Assembly: GCF_023184515.1 (NCBI RefSeq)
Contig: NZ_JAAHBP010000037.1
Coordinates: forward strand, 1-35,822
DNA from: Streptomyces sp. D2-8
Lineage (GTDB): Bacteria; Actinomycetota; Actinomycetes; Streptomycetales; Streptomycetaceae
Direction: 5' to 3'
DNA length: 35,822 bases
Positions 23,925-32,588 of this stretch are shown here, piece by piece. The notes beneath the pieces were generated by a model. It ran no database searches. It saw nothing but the letters and a program-made list of their open reading frames with translations, and was not told the origin of the DNA. A program made the translations under genes and the position numbers. The first letter of the stretch is position 1. Every line of letters begins with the position of its first letter.

Positions 23925-24499
23925 CGGAGATCCTTACGTACCAGCGCCCTGCGCTGGAGCCTCGGTTCGATCACGGTGAAACCGCAGGATTCGAAGGTGC
24001 TGACTCGCCCATGGAAGCTGGAGCGGTCGATTCCGGCCACTGGGTCGCGGTCGTCCTCGGGGTAGGCCTCGATCGCGTCCGCCTTCTCGTCACGGGCCCA
24101 CCGGACCGCCCTGTCGATGAGTGCCTTCGCCATTCCGCGGCCCCGGTGCTCGCGCGCCACGTACAGGCACACGACCGACCAGATCCGTTCCGGGTCGTCG
24201 CCCGGGAGCGGCTTCGCCGCACGGGATCCCCGCAGCCGCGGGAAACCCTGGCGGGGCCCGACGCCGATCCAGCCGGCCGGGACGCCGTCGACGGAGCCGA
24301 GAATGCCGACCCGCTCGCCGGCCTCGACCAGGTCACGGAGCCTGTCCTTACGTTCCGCCGGGTCGCAGGCCGCGCGTTCCTTCGCCGTCATACGGAAGTA
24401 CGTGCACCAGCAGTTCTCCACCGGGCCCTTCGGCTCGAAGAGCTCGCTGATCGCGGGCCAGTCCTCGGGCCCCACCACGCTGACGTCGAATGTACTCAT
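23921..24499 (-). CDS. GNAT-family N-acetyltransferase
   Basis: A 192-residue GNAT. GPVENCWCTYFRM lies near the front, the acetyl-CoA loop is VAREHRGRGMAKALIDRAVR, and STFESCGFTVIEPRLQRRAL closes the fold. GGAAGGCGGAAA precedes the ATG. Possible roles are acetylation of an exposed amine of the product for self-protection or a tailoring step; no primary-metabolism partner is near. It lies between the P450 and the candidate aziridine pair in the same train. Confidence 0.85.
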   Translation of the reverse strand: MSTFDVSVVGPEDWPAISELFEPKGPVENCWCTYFRMTAKERAACDPAERKDRLRDLVEAGERVGILGSVDGVPAGWIGVGPRQGFPRLRGSRAAKPLPGDDPERIWSVVCLYVAREHRGRGMAKALIDRAVRWARDEKADAIEAYPEDDRDPVAGIDRSSFHGRVSTFESCGFTVIEPRLQRRALVRKDLR

Positions 24500-24546
24500 C
24501 GGTTTCCGCCTTCCAGGCTTGTCGCCGCCGGTCTGGAAGCACCTCT

Positions 24547-25788
24547 CTACTTCCAGGTCACCTCCAGAGGCAGGCTCACCACGCCGTTGAGGAAGTTGGA
24601 GATCAGGTGCCGGGGTTCGCCGTCGAGCCGCACGGACCGCACGGACCGCCGCCATAGGTCGAGGAACTCCTTGATGCCGAGGGTGGCGACGTGCTGGCCG
24701 ATGCACCGGTGCACACCGAGTCCGAAGGCCAGGTGCTGGTTCGGCGAGCGGTCCGGGACGAACCGGTACGGGTCGGTGAACACGTCCTCGTCGCGGTTGG
24801 CGGAGGCGATCCAGGCGGAGACCAGGGACCCGGCCGGCACGGCGGTGCCGCTGATCGTGGTGTCGGCGGTGGCGCGGCGCAGCACGTGGTTGACCGGGCT
24901 CGCCCAGCGCAGCGCCTCGTCGATGAACCGCTGGCCGGTCTCCTCCTGGCGGCTGAACCACGACCACAGGTCGTCGTCGCCGGCCAGGAGCAGCAGCGTC
25001 TGGTTGATGGTCTGCGGGATGGTCGGATTGGCGCCCATGAGGAACGCGTACGCGTTCAGCAGCGGGACGTTCCGCTCCTTGTCCTCGACAGCGTGGGCGG
25101 TGGCCGGGCAGCGGCCGCTCACCGTGTCGGCGGACGGCTCGGACTCCAGGCCCTCCCCGAGCACCGTCATGATCGTGGTGTGGGCCTCGAAAAGCTGGAA
25201 ACGGCGCTGATACTCCGACACGTCCGGGTCGTCGCCGCCCATCGCCTGGACCGTCGCCCGGCCGGTGACGGTCCACTCCTCCTGCGGGATGCCCATGAGC
25301 TCGCCGGTGATGGTCATCGGCAGGGTGAGCATGGCCTCGCAGAAGTCGAACGTCTCCCGGCCGCGGACGGCGTCGAACAGCTCGCTGATCCGGGCCCGGA
25401 TGCCCTCCTGGAGGCGCAGGGTCGCCTGCCGCGTCATCAGCGGGGTGAAGTTGCGCTTGATCTCGGAATGCAGCGGCGGATCCGTGAGGTGGATCGCCGC
25501 GCCCGCGGCGACGTCGCCTTCGCCGCGTACGGTCAGCATCGTGCTGTACGCGGAGGAGAACGTCTGGTGGTCGTTGAGGACCTCACGGACGTCCGCGTGG
25601 CGCAGCGCCGAGTAGAACTCCTGGCCGTCGGGGGTCCGCTGACGGTGGAGCCCGTCACGTCCGCGCAGCTCCCGCCACACGGGGTGCATGTCCCGTGAGC
25701 CGTACTGGGCCTCCTCGTAGAGGTCCGGGGAGGTCAGGTCCGAGGAGGTCACGTCCGGGGCTTCGGGACGCTGGGGGGTGAGTCGCAT
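24547..25788 (-). CDS. Cytochrome P450
   Basis: A 413-residue bacterial P450. The heme-thiolate signature is LAFGLGVHRCIGQHVA (Cys about residue 360), the ExxR pair is in FIDEALRWASPVNHVLRR, and HLTDPPLHSEIKRNF matches the C-helix. The I-helix reads AFLMGANPTIPQTINQ: the usual acidic residue before Thr of the A/G-G-x-D/E-T motif is replaced by Pro, with Asn before that, which suggests altered proton delivery. It probably hydroxylates or desaturates an amino acid on a carrier protein or the assembled peptide. A 122-base gap with a hairpin separates it from the upstream gene. Confidence 0.92.
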   Translation of the reverse strand: MRLTPQRPEAPDVTSSDLTSPDLYEEAQYGSRDMHPVWRELRGRDGLHRQRTPDGQEFYSALRHADVREVLNDHQTFSSAYSTMLTVRGEGDVAAGAAIHLTDPPLHSEIKRNFTPLMTRQATLRLQEGIRARISELFDAVRGRETFDFCEAMLTLPMTITGELMGIPQEEWTVTGRATVQAMGGDDPDVSEYQRRFQLFEAHTTIMTVLGEGLESEPSADTVSGRCPATAHAVEDKERNVPLLNAYAFLMGANPTIPQTINQTLLLLAGDDDLWSWFSRQEETGQRFIDEALRWASPVNHVLRRATADTTISGTAVPAGSLVSAWIASANRDEDVFTDPYRFVPDRSPNQHLAFGLGVHRCIGQHVATLGIKEFLDLWRRSVRSVRLDGEPRHLISNFLNGVVSLPLEVTWK

Positions 25789-25880
25789 GAGAAGACTGCC
25801 TTTACGGGGGGAAGTCGATACTCGGAGATCACGCGTGGGGTCCGACCGGGCGGAGGCGCTGCGCCCCCGCGGCCGATGGT

Positions 25881-25905
25881 GCCGCCGGCCGGGCCAGCCG
25901 GCGGC
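25881..25905 (-). terminator. GC-rich hairpin after the acyl-CoA dehydrogenase fusion gene
   Basis: Arms 25881-25889 and 25897-25905 (gccgccggc/gccggcggc) pair perfectly around a seven-base loop. The hairpin begins six bases after the stop of the leftward gene ending at 25911 and has no T-run; it may weaken transcription into the P450 gene. Confidence 0.5.
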
Positions 25906-25910
25906 CCGGG

Positions 25911-28691
25911 TCAGCCGTCGGTCTCCCCTCCCTCGCGGTCGAGCTCGCGGTGAAGCTCGCGGTCGGGCTGTCGGTCGAGCTCGTGGTCGAGCGATCCGAT
26001 GCTCTCCGCGCACCGCATGTAGAAGCGCGAGGCGACCGACCACTCGGTGATGCCCTGGGCGCCCAGCACCTGCATGGCGCTGCGGACCACGCGGACCAGC
26101 GCGTCCTGCTCGACCAGTTCGAAGCGCCTGACGACTCCCTCGTCCACGTCCCCGTCCGTGACGCTTTCCGCGACCTCGTGGAGCCGTGCGCCGAGCGCGG
26201 TCAGCTCCGCGTAGGAACGGATCAGCGGGAACATCAGCGCGTCGGCGTCGACAAGCTTCTTGCCGAACTGCTCCCGGGTGGAGGCGTACTCCCAGGCGGT
26301 ACGGAACATCCCGATGCCGAGTCCCAGCACGTAGGCTGCGTGCCGCAGCCTGCACGCGTGCGCGGGGCACCGGTCGTGCGCTCCGTCGACGTCACCGGTC
26401 CCGGTCCGCGGGTCGGCGAGCCGGCAGGGCCCGTAGGCGTTCTCGTAGCCGAGGTAGCCCAGGGACAGGCTGATGGCGCAGCCGACCGTGAGGCCGAGGC
26501 CGAGCCCGCCCTCCTCCGCGGGGCGCTCCACCTGGTCGAAGCCCAAGTCGGCCAGGGTCTTCTCCAGCGCGCCGCGCCGCGTCGGCGAGGGGGCGAACAG
26601 GGGCTCGGCCTTGACGCCCGTGCCGGCCGCTTCGAGGACCTCCAGGATGGTGTCGACGAGCTCCCCGCCGAAGCGGTGCAGGATCTCCAGGCAGCGCCGG
26701 GGGGCTTCTTCCCGGAGGTCCGTGCCGATGGTGGAGAGCATCATCTCCGATGTGCCGGCGGACAGGGTCAGTCCGGGCGACTCGGTCAGCCCCGAGAACA
26801 GCTCCTCGTAGGCGAGTCCGTCGATGCCGGACGCCCTCGACGCCTGCGACGCCTTGCCGAGCGTGCTCCAGCGGCGCAGCACCTCGTGGCCGACCTGCTG
26901 GCAGGTCTCGCTCGTGTAGAGCTTGGCCACGGCGGTGTCGGTCGCCTTGACGTCGGTACGGAGGAACACCTCGGCCGCCGCGCGGGCCAGCGTGGTGGCG
27001 CACTCGACCTGTCCTTCGAGCCGCCGGAGGTCCGCGGTCGTGCCGGTCGCGCCGCGCAGTGCCGCCAGCCAGCGGGCCGCCCGGACGACATGGTCGATGC
27101 CGGTGCGTTCGATGGCCAGGGCCCCGTCGAGCAGGGCCCAACCACGGCCCTCCTCGCCGACCCGGCGCCAGCTCTCGACCTTGACGTCCTTGAGGCGGAC
27201 CCGGCACATCTTCTCGCGCTGGAGCGTGTCGACGAGCTCGACGCTCACGCCCTCGGCGGCCAGGTCGATCACGAAGAGGGTGATGCCGTCGTACTTGTGC
27301 CCGTCCTGTCCGGTGCGCGCGGCCACCAGCGCCGAACCGGCGATGTCGCTGTAGATGCTGAACACCTTGACGCCGTTGAGTACATAGCGGTCGCCGCGCC
27401 GCTCCGCCCGGGTGCGAAGCGCGGCCAGGTCGCTGCCGGCGCGGGGTTCGCTGTAGAGGACGGTGGCGAACTCCTCGCCGCGGCTGATGCGCGGCAGCAG
27501 CTCACGCTTCAGCCGGTCCGAACCGGACTTCAGGACGAAGTTGCCCACGATCTGCACGGTCAGCGCGTACACCAGGTCCGGCAGGCCACTGGCGGCGAAG
27601 CCCTCGAAGAGCTCGATGGCGACGCGCGTCGGCGTTCCCGAGCCGCCGAACTCGGCCGGCCAGTCCGGGGTGAGCAGACCGCGCGTGCCGAGCTCCCGGT
27701 ACGCCTCGGCGATGGCGTCCGGATCCATCCGCCGGGATCTGACCACCAGGTCACGCCAGTGGGGCGTCTCGGTGAGCGCCGCCAGCGCGGCGTGCAGACC
27801 GGCTGCGTCGGCCGCGCCCTCCGCCTGCTCCTGCGGGACCACGGCGGGCGCCGCCGGGGGGTCGTCCCTGACGGCCCGTTCGATCGCGGCGACATTCGCC
27901 TCCGTCCCGAACAGGCCGTAGTGGTCGCCGGGAAGGTCCTGGAGGTGTACGTGGCCCGATGTCACCGTCGTCCAGTCGGACTTGAGGGATTCGACGGCGC
28001 GTACGGACACGATGTCGAGGTCGCCCGGGGTGGGCTTCCACGCGGCGATGAGCCGCCGGTTGCGTGCGAAGATCGCGAAACGCTCGCCGAAGGTCTCCGG
28101 GTCCATGCCGAGCACCGCGGCGGCCTCGGCCTCCGTCTCCACCTCGCTCCCGGCCTCGCCGGCGCGTCCGCTCAGCCGCAGCGCGTCGTGCACGAAGCTC
28201 CGCAGCACCTCGGCGTGCGTCACGTCCCGGTGGTGCGCCTCCGGCCAGGTCGAGTCGACGAGCACCACCTTCGGCCGCACTCCCTGCTCCGCGAGCAGGC
28301 AGGCGATCTCCCAGGCGAGCGCACCGCCGAACGACCAGCCGCAGACCACGTCGATCCGCGGGCCGTCGTCGGCGAAGACCGCGACGTAACTCCGCGCGAG
28401 CTCCTGGACCGACTCGACGGACCCGTCCTCGGCGAGCGTCTTCGGCGAGGCCTCCAGTCCGAGGCACCGGTGGTCGCCGAGCCTGCGGACGAGCGGCTGG
28501 TAGGCCAGCAGGCTGCCACCCACCGGATGAGCGAACAGGAGCGTCGTGCCGTCCGTCGTCGGCCTGCTCAGTTCGATGAGATTCGTCGTATCCGTCCGCG
28601 CCGACCTCGTACGGAGATAGGCGTTCAGACGGTGCCCTTCACGTTGCATCACGCGTTCCCTGCCGTCCGATCCGTATCCAGCTCTGTTCAC
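25911..28691 (-). CDS. Thioesterase - acyl-CoA dehydrogenase - degenerate acyl-CoA dehydrogenase fusion
   Basis: A 926-residue protein. Residues about 35-285 form an NRPS-type thioesterase: LLFAHPVGGSLLAY, the nucleophile in CGWSFGGALAW (Ser120), VDSTWPEA and the catalytic His in LPGDHYGLFG. Residues about 310-665 are a full acyl-CoA dehydrogenase (TPDWPAEFGGSG, YSEPRAGSDLAAL, LSAGTSEMM). Residues about 665-905 are a second dehydrogenase copy (DVDGAHD, YASTREQFGKKL) lacking the middle beta-barrel domain, followed by a repetitive charged tail (DRELHRELDRE). Likely role: alpha,beta-desaturation of a carrier-bound aminoacyl unit and release of the chain. It starts with GTG 28691 overlapping the NRPS stop (GTGA); ATG 28649 with AGGGA is an alternative. 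Confidence 0.88.
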   Translation of the reverse strand: MNRAGYGSDGRERVMQREGHRLNAYLRTRSARTDTTNLIELSRPTTDGTTLLFAHPVGGSLLAYQPLVRRLGDHRCLGLEASPKTLAEDGSVESVQELARSYVAVFADDGPRIDVVCGWSFGGALAWEIACLLAEQGVRPKVVLVDSTWPEAHHRDVTHAEVLRSFVHDALRLSGRAGEAGSEVETEAEAAAVLGMDPETFGERFAIFARNRRLIAAWKPTPGDLDIVSVRAVESLKSDWTTVTSGHVHLQDLPGDHYGLFGTEANVAAIERAVRDDPPAAPAVVPQEQAEGAADAAGLHAALAALTETPHWRDLVVRSRRMDPDAIAEAYRELGTRGLLTPDWPAEFGGSGTPTRVAIELFEGFAASGLPDLVYALTVQIVGNFVLKSGSDRLKRELLPRISRGEEFATVLYSEPRAGSDLAALRTRAERRGDRYVLNGVKVFSIYSDIAGSALVAARTGQDGHKYDGITLFVIDLAAEGVSVELVDTLQREKMCRVRLKDVKVESWRRVGEEGRGWALLDGALAIERTGIDHVVRAARWLAALRGATGTTADLRRLEGQVECATTLARAAAEVFLRTDVKATDTAVAKLYTSETCQQVGHEVLRRWSTLGKASQASRASGIDGLAYEELFSGLTESPGLTLSAGTSEMMLSTIGTDLREEAPRRCLEILHRFGGELVDTILEVLEAAGTGVKAEPLFAPSPTRRGALEKTLADLGFDQVERPAEEGGLGLGLTVGCAISLSLGYLGYENAYGPCRLADPRTGTGDVDGAHDRCPAHACRLRHAAYVLGLGIGMFRTAWEYASTREQFGKKLVDADALMFPLIRSYAELTALGARLHEVAESVTDGDVDEGVVRRFELVEQDALVRVVRSAMQVLGAQGITEWSVASRFYMRCAESIGSLDHELDRQPDRELHRELDREGGETDG

Positions 28692-31600
28692 TCGGCCAGG
28701 AGTCGGGCGACGTCCTCGTCTGTCATCTGCTCGATGGCCTTCTCCAGTTCCTCCGGGGACAGGGCGGCGAGCCGGGCGCGTTCGACCTCCAGGGCCATGC
28801 TCTGCACGCTGGAGTCCGCGAAGAACGCGGCCAGCGAGATCTCGGTCGCGAAGATCTTCTTGATCTTGGACACCAGCTGGGCGGCCTGCAGGCTCGTCCC
28901 GCCCAGGTCGAAGAAGCTGACGTTCTTCGCGAAGTCGCCGCGCCCGAGGATCGGCTCGAAGGCCTTGGTCATCATCTGGCGTTCGAGATCGGTGAGGGTC
29001 TCCGTCCGCTCGGCCTCGGCCGTGTCGCCGGCGCTGGGCAGGGCCCGCTCGTCGATCTTGCCGCTCGCGTTGATCGGCAGCTCGTCGAGCACCACGAAGA
29101 CGCTCGGCACCATCGTGGACACCAGGTGCCTGCGGCAGTGGTCCCGCAGCGCCGTCTCGGACACGTCGGAGGCGCCGCCGGTCGCACAGTAGGCGACCAC
29201 CCGCTTCCGGTCCTGGTCCTGCTCGACCCGTACGAACACGTTGCGGATGCCGCGGGCGCCGCGCAGGGCGCTCTCGATCTCGCCGATCTCGATCCGCACG
29301 CCGTTGATCTTCACCTGCTTGTCGGCTCGGCCGACGTAGACCAGGCGGCCGTCGCCGGTGTGCCGGGCGAGGTCACCGGTCAGGTAAAGGCGCGCCCCGG
29401 GGTCGTCGGCGAACGGGTCCGGGATGAAGCGCCGCTCGTTGTCCTCGTCGCGCTGCCAGTAGCCGGAGGTCAGTCCGACGCCGCCGATGGCCAGCTGGCC
29501 GATGACACCCTGCGGCACCGGCACGTGCCGGTCGTCCAGCACGTACGCGACATGGTTGTCCATCGGGCGGCCGATGGGCAGGGCTCCCGCCGGCAACGGC
29601 TCCGTCAGCTCCTCGACGATGCTGGTGACGGTGCACTCGGTGACGCCGTACCCGTTGAAGAGGCGACGGCCCGCGCCCCAGGCCCGTACGAGCTCGTGGG
29701 AGAAGGCCTCGCCGCCCACGAAGACGATCCGCAGGTCGGTCAGCGGCGCCGGGTCGAGCAGCTTCATGACCGACGGCGGCAGGTCGGTCACCGTGATGCG
29801 GTGCTCCTCCAGGAACCGCTGGACGCCCGCCATGTCGAGACGCGTCGGCCCCGGTACGACATGGAGCGAGGCGCCGGTCAGCAGCGCGCCGAACATCTCG
29901 AAGACGGAGACGTCGAAGCCACAGGACGCATAGCCGAGGAAACGATCCTGCGGAGTGAGGTCGAACAGCGTCTGGACGTTGCGGACGAAGCCCAGGATGC
30001 TGTCGTGGCCGATGAGCACGCCCTTCGGCGTACCGGTGCTGCCCGAGGTGTACATCAGGTAAGCGGTCGCGCTGCCGCCCGGAGCCGGCTCGAACGCGTC
30101 GGCCGCCTCCGGCAGGTCCGCCGGCAGCCGGAACTCCAGCCCGGGCGCGACCCCGGCCGTCGTGTCGTCGCAGACCACCCGCTGCACCGCGGCGTTCCGG
30201 ATGATCGTCTCGATGCGGCCCGGCGGGTTCATCGCGTCGACCGGCACATACACGGCGCCCAGCGCCATCAGTGCCAGCACGGCGGCGGGGAAGTCGGACG
30301 ACGGCGCGAGCGCCACGCCCACACGGTCGCCGGCACCGACGCCGTTCGCCGCCAGGTGGGCGCGGATCGCCGCCACGCGCCGCCGCAGCTCGTCGTACGT
30401 GAGCACCGCGTCCGGGGCGTTCACGGCCACGTTCTGCCCGTACTCGTCTGCGATCCGCGAAAAATACGCGAAGACGTTGCCCGTGGGCGTCGGCGCCTCG
30501 ACGCCCTTGCCCCAGCGCGCCTGCGCGGCCCGGGACTCCTCGTCGTGCGCCCACGACTCACGGATGCTCGCGTCCGGCATGGCGATCGCCCTGCGCAGGA
30601 TACCCACGAACATCCGCTGCATCGTCGCGATGGTCGCCGCGTCGAAGATGTCGGTGTTGTACGCGGTGTGGATCTCCAGGTCCGCGCCCTTCTTGGTGAC
30701 CGTCCAGGATTGGAAGAACTTCGCCTGGGTGGTCTCCCACTCCCGCTCGACCGCGGTGATCCCGTCGAGCCGCAGCGGCTCGGCCCACTCGTTCATCGTC
30801 AGCGTGTACTGGAACAGCGTCGAGCGCGAGGACTCACGCTTCACGCCGACGCTCGCGATGATCTCCTCGAGCGGCAGCTGCCCATGCGACTGGCCCTCGC
30901 GGAACCGGCGCTGGACGCCCGCGAGGCATTCCCGGAACGTCGTATCGGGATCGACGTCGCAGCGCAGCGGCAGCATGTTGATGAAGAAGCCAAGGGTGCG
31001 CTCGCACTCGACCTCGCCGCGGTTGGCGGTGGGCATACCGAAGATGACTTCCTCGGAGCCCGAGTAGCGGCGGAAGAGCGCGGCCATCGCCGTGGCATAG
31101 ACCGTGATCGGCGTGGTCGACAGGGCCGAGGCGAGCTCGTTGGCCTGCGCCGCGAGACCCGGCCAGGTGCTCACCTCCGCGGCGCCCGCGTACGTCACCT
31201 CGGGCGGCAGCGGACGGTCGCCCGGAACATCCATCACATCGGTGTCGCGGAGGGTCTCGGACCAGTAGTCCACGCTCTCCTGCCACGCACCGGTGGTCAT
31301 CCGCTTGCGCTGCCACTCGCTGAAGTCGGCGAACTGGACGGCGGGTTCTTCGACCTTGGGTGTGGCACCCGCACACCGCGCGTTGTACTCCTCCTCGAGT
31401 TCCTCGAAGAAGATCGACGTCGACACTCCGTCGAAAATGATGTGGTGGACGACGAAACCGAAGTAATGGAGGTCGTCGCGAACCCTGACGAGGGAGGCCC
31501 GCCAGAGCGGGAACTCGGTCAGCGTGAACCCGGTGTCGGCGAGTTCCGACATGATCCGGTCGGCCTCGTCCTCGGATTCCACGGTCGTGTTCTCGATCGT

Positions 31601-31942
31601 GATCTGGGGGTCCTCGACGATTCCCTGGAAGTACTCGTCGTTCTCCACGAGAACATGCGTCCGCAGCGCCTCATGACGCCTGACGATGCTCGTGAACGCG
31701 TCGGTCAGGGCCCGGACGTCGAGATCGCCTTCGAGTCGGAAGATGAAGGGGACGTTGTACGTCGACGTGCCGGCCTGCAGCCGGTCGACGAACCACAGGG
31801 TGTTCTGTGAGTAGGAGAGCGCGACGTTGTTCCGGTCCTGACGAGGACGAGGGCCTTCGGTGACCCTGGCCCGGGCGCGCGCCAGCATGCCCGCAAGCGA
31901 CTGCTTCTTGTCCATAGCGGCACGATCGTGCGCCGTACTCAC
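28688..31942 (-). CDS. NRPS module C-A-T
   Basis: A 1084-residue single module. Condensation domain about 40-470 with canonical HHIIFDG (near residue 167); adenylation domain about 490-985 with A3 YTSGSTGTPKG, A5 NGYGVTEC, A7 YLTGDLA and A8 GRADKQVKINGVRIEIGEIE; carrier domain near 1000-1070 with FFDLGGTSLQAAQ. Aligned by eye to GrsA, the pocket reads D235 V236 F239 D278 F299 G301 G322 V330 T331. An acid at 278 is typical of Lys, Orn and Arg pockets, so a basic amino acid such as the diamino acid or aziridino acid is plausible. No thioesterase is present; one opens the next protein. GTG start at 31942 with GAGGGGGG seven bases upstream. Confidence 0.93.
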   Translation of the reverse strand: MSTAHDRAAMDKKQSLAGMLARARARVTEGPRPRQDRNNVALSYSQNTLWFVDRLQAGTSTYNVPFIFRLEGDLDVRALTDAFTSIVRRHEALRTHVLVENDEYFQGIVEDPQITIENTTVESEDEADRIMSELADTGFTLTEFPLWRASLVRVRDDLHYFGFVVHHIIFDGVSTSIFFEELEEEYNARCAGATPKVEEPAVQFADFSEWQRKRMTTGAWQESVDYWSETLRDTDVMDVPGDRPLPPEVTYAGAAEVSTWPGLAAQANELASALSTTPITVYATAMAALFRRYSGSEEVIFGMPTANRGEVECERTLGFFINMLPLRCDVDPDTTFRECLAGVQRRFREGQSHGQLPLEEIIASVGVKRESSRSTLFQYTLTMNEWAEPLRLDGITAVEREWETTQAKFFQSWTVTKKGADLEIHTAYNTDIFDAATIATMQRMFVGILRRAIAMPDASIRESWAHDEESRAAQARWGKGVEAPTPTGNVFAYFSRIADEYGQNVAVNAPDAVLTYDELRRRVAAIRAHLAANGVGAGDRVGVALAPSSDFPAAVLALMALGAVYVPVDAMNPPGRIETIIRNAAVQRVVCDDTTAGVAPGLEFRLPADLPEAADAFEPAPGGSATAYLMYTSGSTGTPKGVLIGHDSILGFVRNVQTLFDLTPQDRFLGYASCGFDVSVFEMFGALLTGASLHVVPGPTRLDMAGVQRFLEEHRITVTDLPPSVMKLLDPAPLTDLRIVFVGGEAFSHELVRAWGAGRRLFNGYGVTECTVTSIVEELTEPLPAGALPIGRPMDNHVAYVLDDRHVPVPQGVIGQLAIGGVGLTSGYWQRDEDNERRFIPDPFADDPGARLYLTGDLARHTGDGRLVYVGRADKQVKINGVRIEIGEIESALRGARGIRNVFVRVEQDQDRKRVVAYCATGGASDVSETALRDHCRRHLVSTMVPSVFVVLDELPINASGKIDERALPSAGDTAEAERTETLTDLERQMMTKAFEPILGRGDFAKNVSFFDLGGTSLQAAQLVSKIKKIFATEISLAAFFADSSVQSMALEVERARLAALSPEELEKAIEQMTDEDVARLLAE

Positions 31943-31981
31943 ACGAATCCCCCCTCGGGGTCGATTGGGCGAAACACAGCA

Positions 31982-32335
31982 TTAGTTCTGCGGCGTCCGG
32001 GCAGCGCAGAAGCACCCTCCCTCGACGCGGAGCACGTCCGTCGGCGCCTCGGGCGGCAGATACCGGCGCTGCATCAGGGCGGAAGCAGCATGACAGCGGC
32101 GCAGCAGGGAACTGGCGCGGTGCACCGCGCTGCAGAACCCGAGAGCGCCGCAGTCGTGGGTGAGCAGATACATCAGGAAGTCGACACGGTCCTGCTCGGA
32201 ACGGCCGGACGCGTGCTCCAGGCCGTCCTCGCACGTCGCATGGGCCCACAGGGTGCTCAGTGCCTCGGACACTTCGCTCGCCGGGTCGTCAGGGGCTCGG
32301 GTACGACGCCGCAGGCTGGCGTAGACGATGTCCAT
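31982..32335 (-). CDS. Small hypothetical protein upstream of NRPS gene
   Basis: A 117-residue protein starting MDIVYASLRRRTRAPDDPAS, mostly helical, with a Cys/His-rich second half (THDCGALGFCSAVH) and a C-terminal GGCFCAARTPQN. No signal peptide or membrane segment. It begins seven bases after the stop of the small secreted peptide gene and ends 39 bases before the NRPS start, so it is probably in the same transcript. Not recognised; the cysteine clusters could bind metal. Confidence 0.6.
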   Translation of the reverse strand: MDIVYASLRRRTRAPDDPASEVSEALSTLWAHATCEDGLEHASGRSEQDRVDFLMYLLTHDCGALGFCSAVHRASSLLRRCHAASALMQRRYLPPEAPTDVLRVEGGCFCAARTPQN

Positions 32336-32342
32336 GCGCGGC

Positions 32343-32498
32343 TCAGCCGCCCCAGGTGCCGGTCCTCGGACGCAGGGTGTCAGCCGCCAGGACCGCGGGC
32401 TCGGCGGAGGGCTCCGCGGCCATCGCGGCGGAGGGGAGCAGCGTGCCGACCCCCAGCGCGAGGGCGACGACGGCCTGGGCTATGCGGTTGTGGATCAC
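32343..32498 (-). CDS. Small exported peptide
   Basis: A 51-residue product from GTG 32498, preceded by AAAGGG at about nine bases. It has a short basic start (IHNRIAQ), a hydrophobic core (VVALALGVGTLLPSA), an AMA-A signal-peptidase site, and a mature part of about 24 residues ending DTLRPRTGTWGG. It is the first gene of the leftward train. No modification enzyme for a RiPP is adjacent, so it may be a signalling peptide, a leader ORF or a small extracellular protein. Function unknown. Confidence 0.55.
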   Translation of the reverse strand: MIHNRIAQAVVALALGVGTLLPSAAMAAEPSAEPAVLAADTLRPRTGTWGG

Positions 32499-32588
32499 GA
32501 CGATGGGCCCTTTCGGAATCTCGAGCGTGGCTTCCAGTTCCGGTCTCACATCTCTGACATGACGCGCCGTCCGGTGGTCAGTCGGGCT

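Noticed and set aside
25950..29192. Very long plus-strand open frame (about 1080 codons) opposite the dehydrogenase and NRPS genes
   Set aside because: Antisense shadow of high-GC coding sequence: no motifs, low-complexity Gly/Arg/Val composition, and the minus strand carries clear enzyme domains.
29126..31810. Plus-strand open frame of about 894 codons opposite the NRPS gene
   Set aside because: Shadow of the C-A-T module; composition dominated by Arg, Gly, Val and His with no recognisable domain.
14300..32498. Direct identification as the ficellomycin or azinomycin cluster
   Set aside because: No amidinotransferase and no intact iterative PKS within the window, so only the shared pathway logic is claimed.
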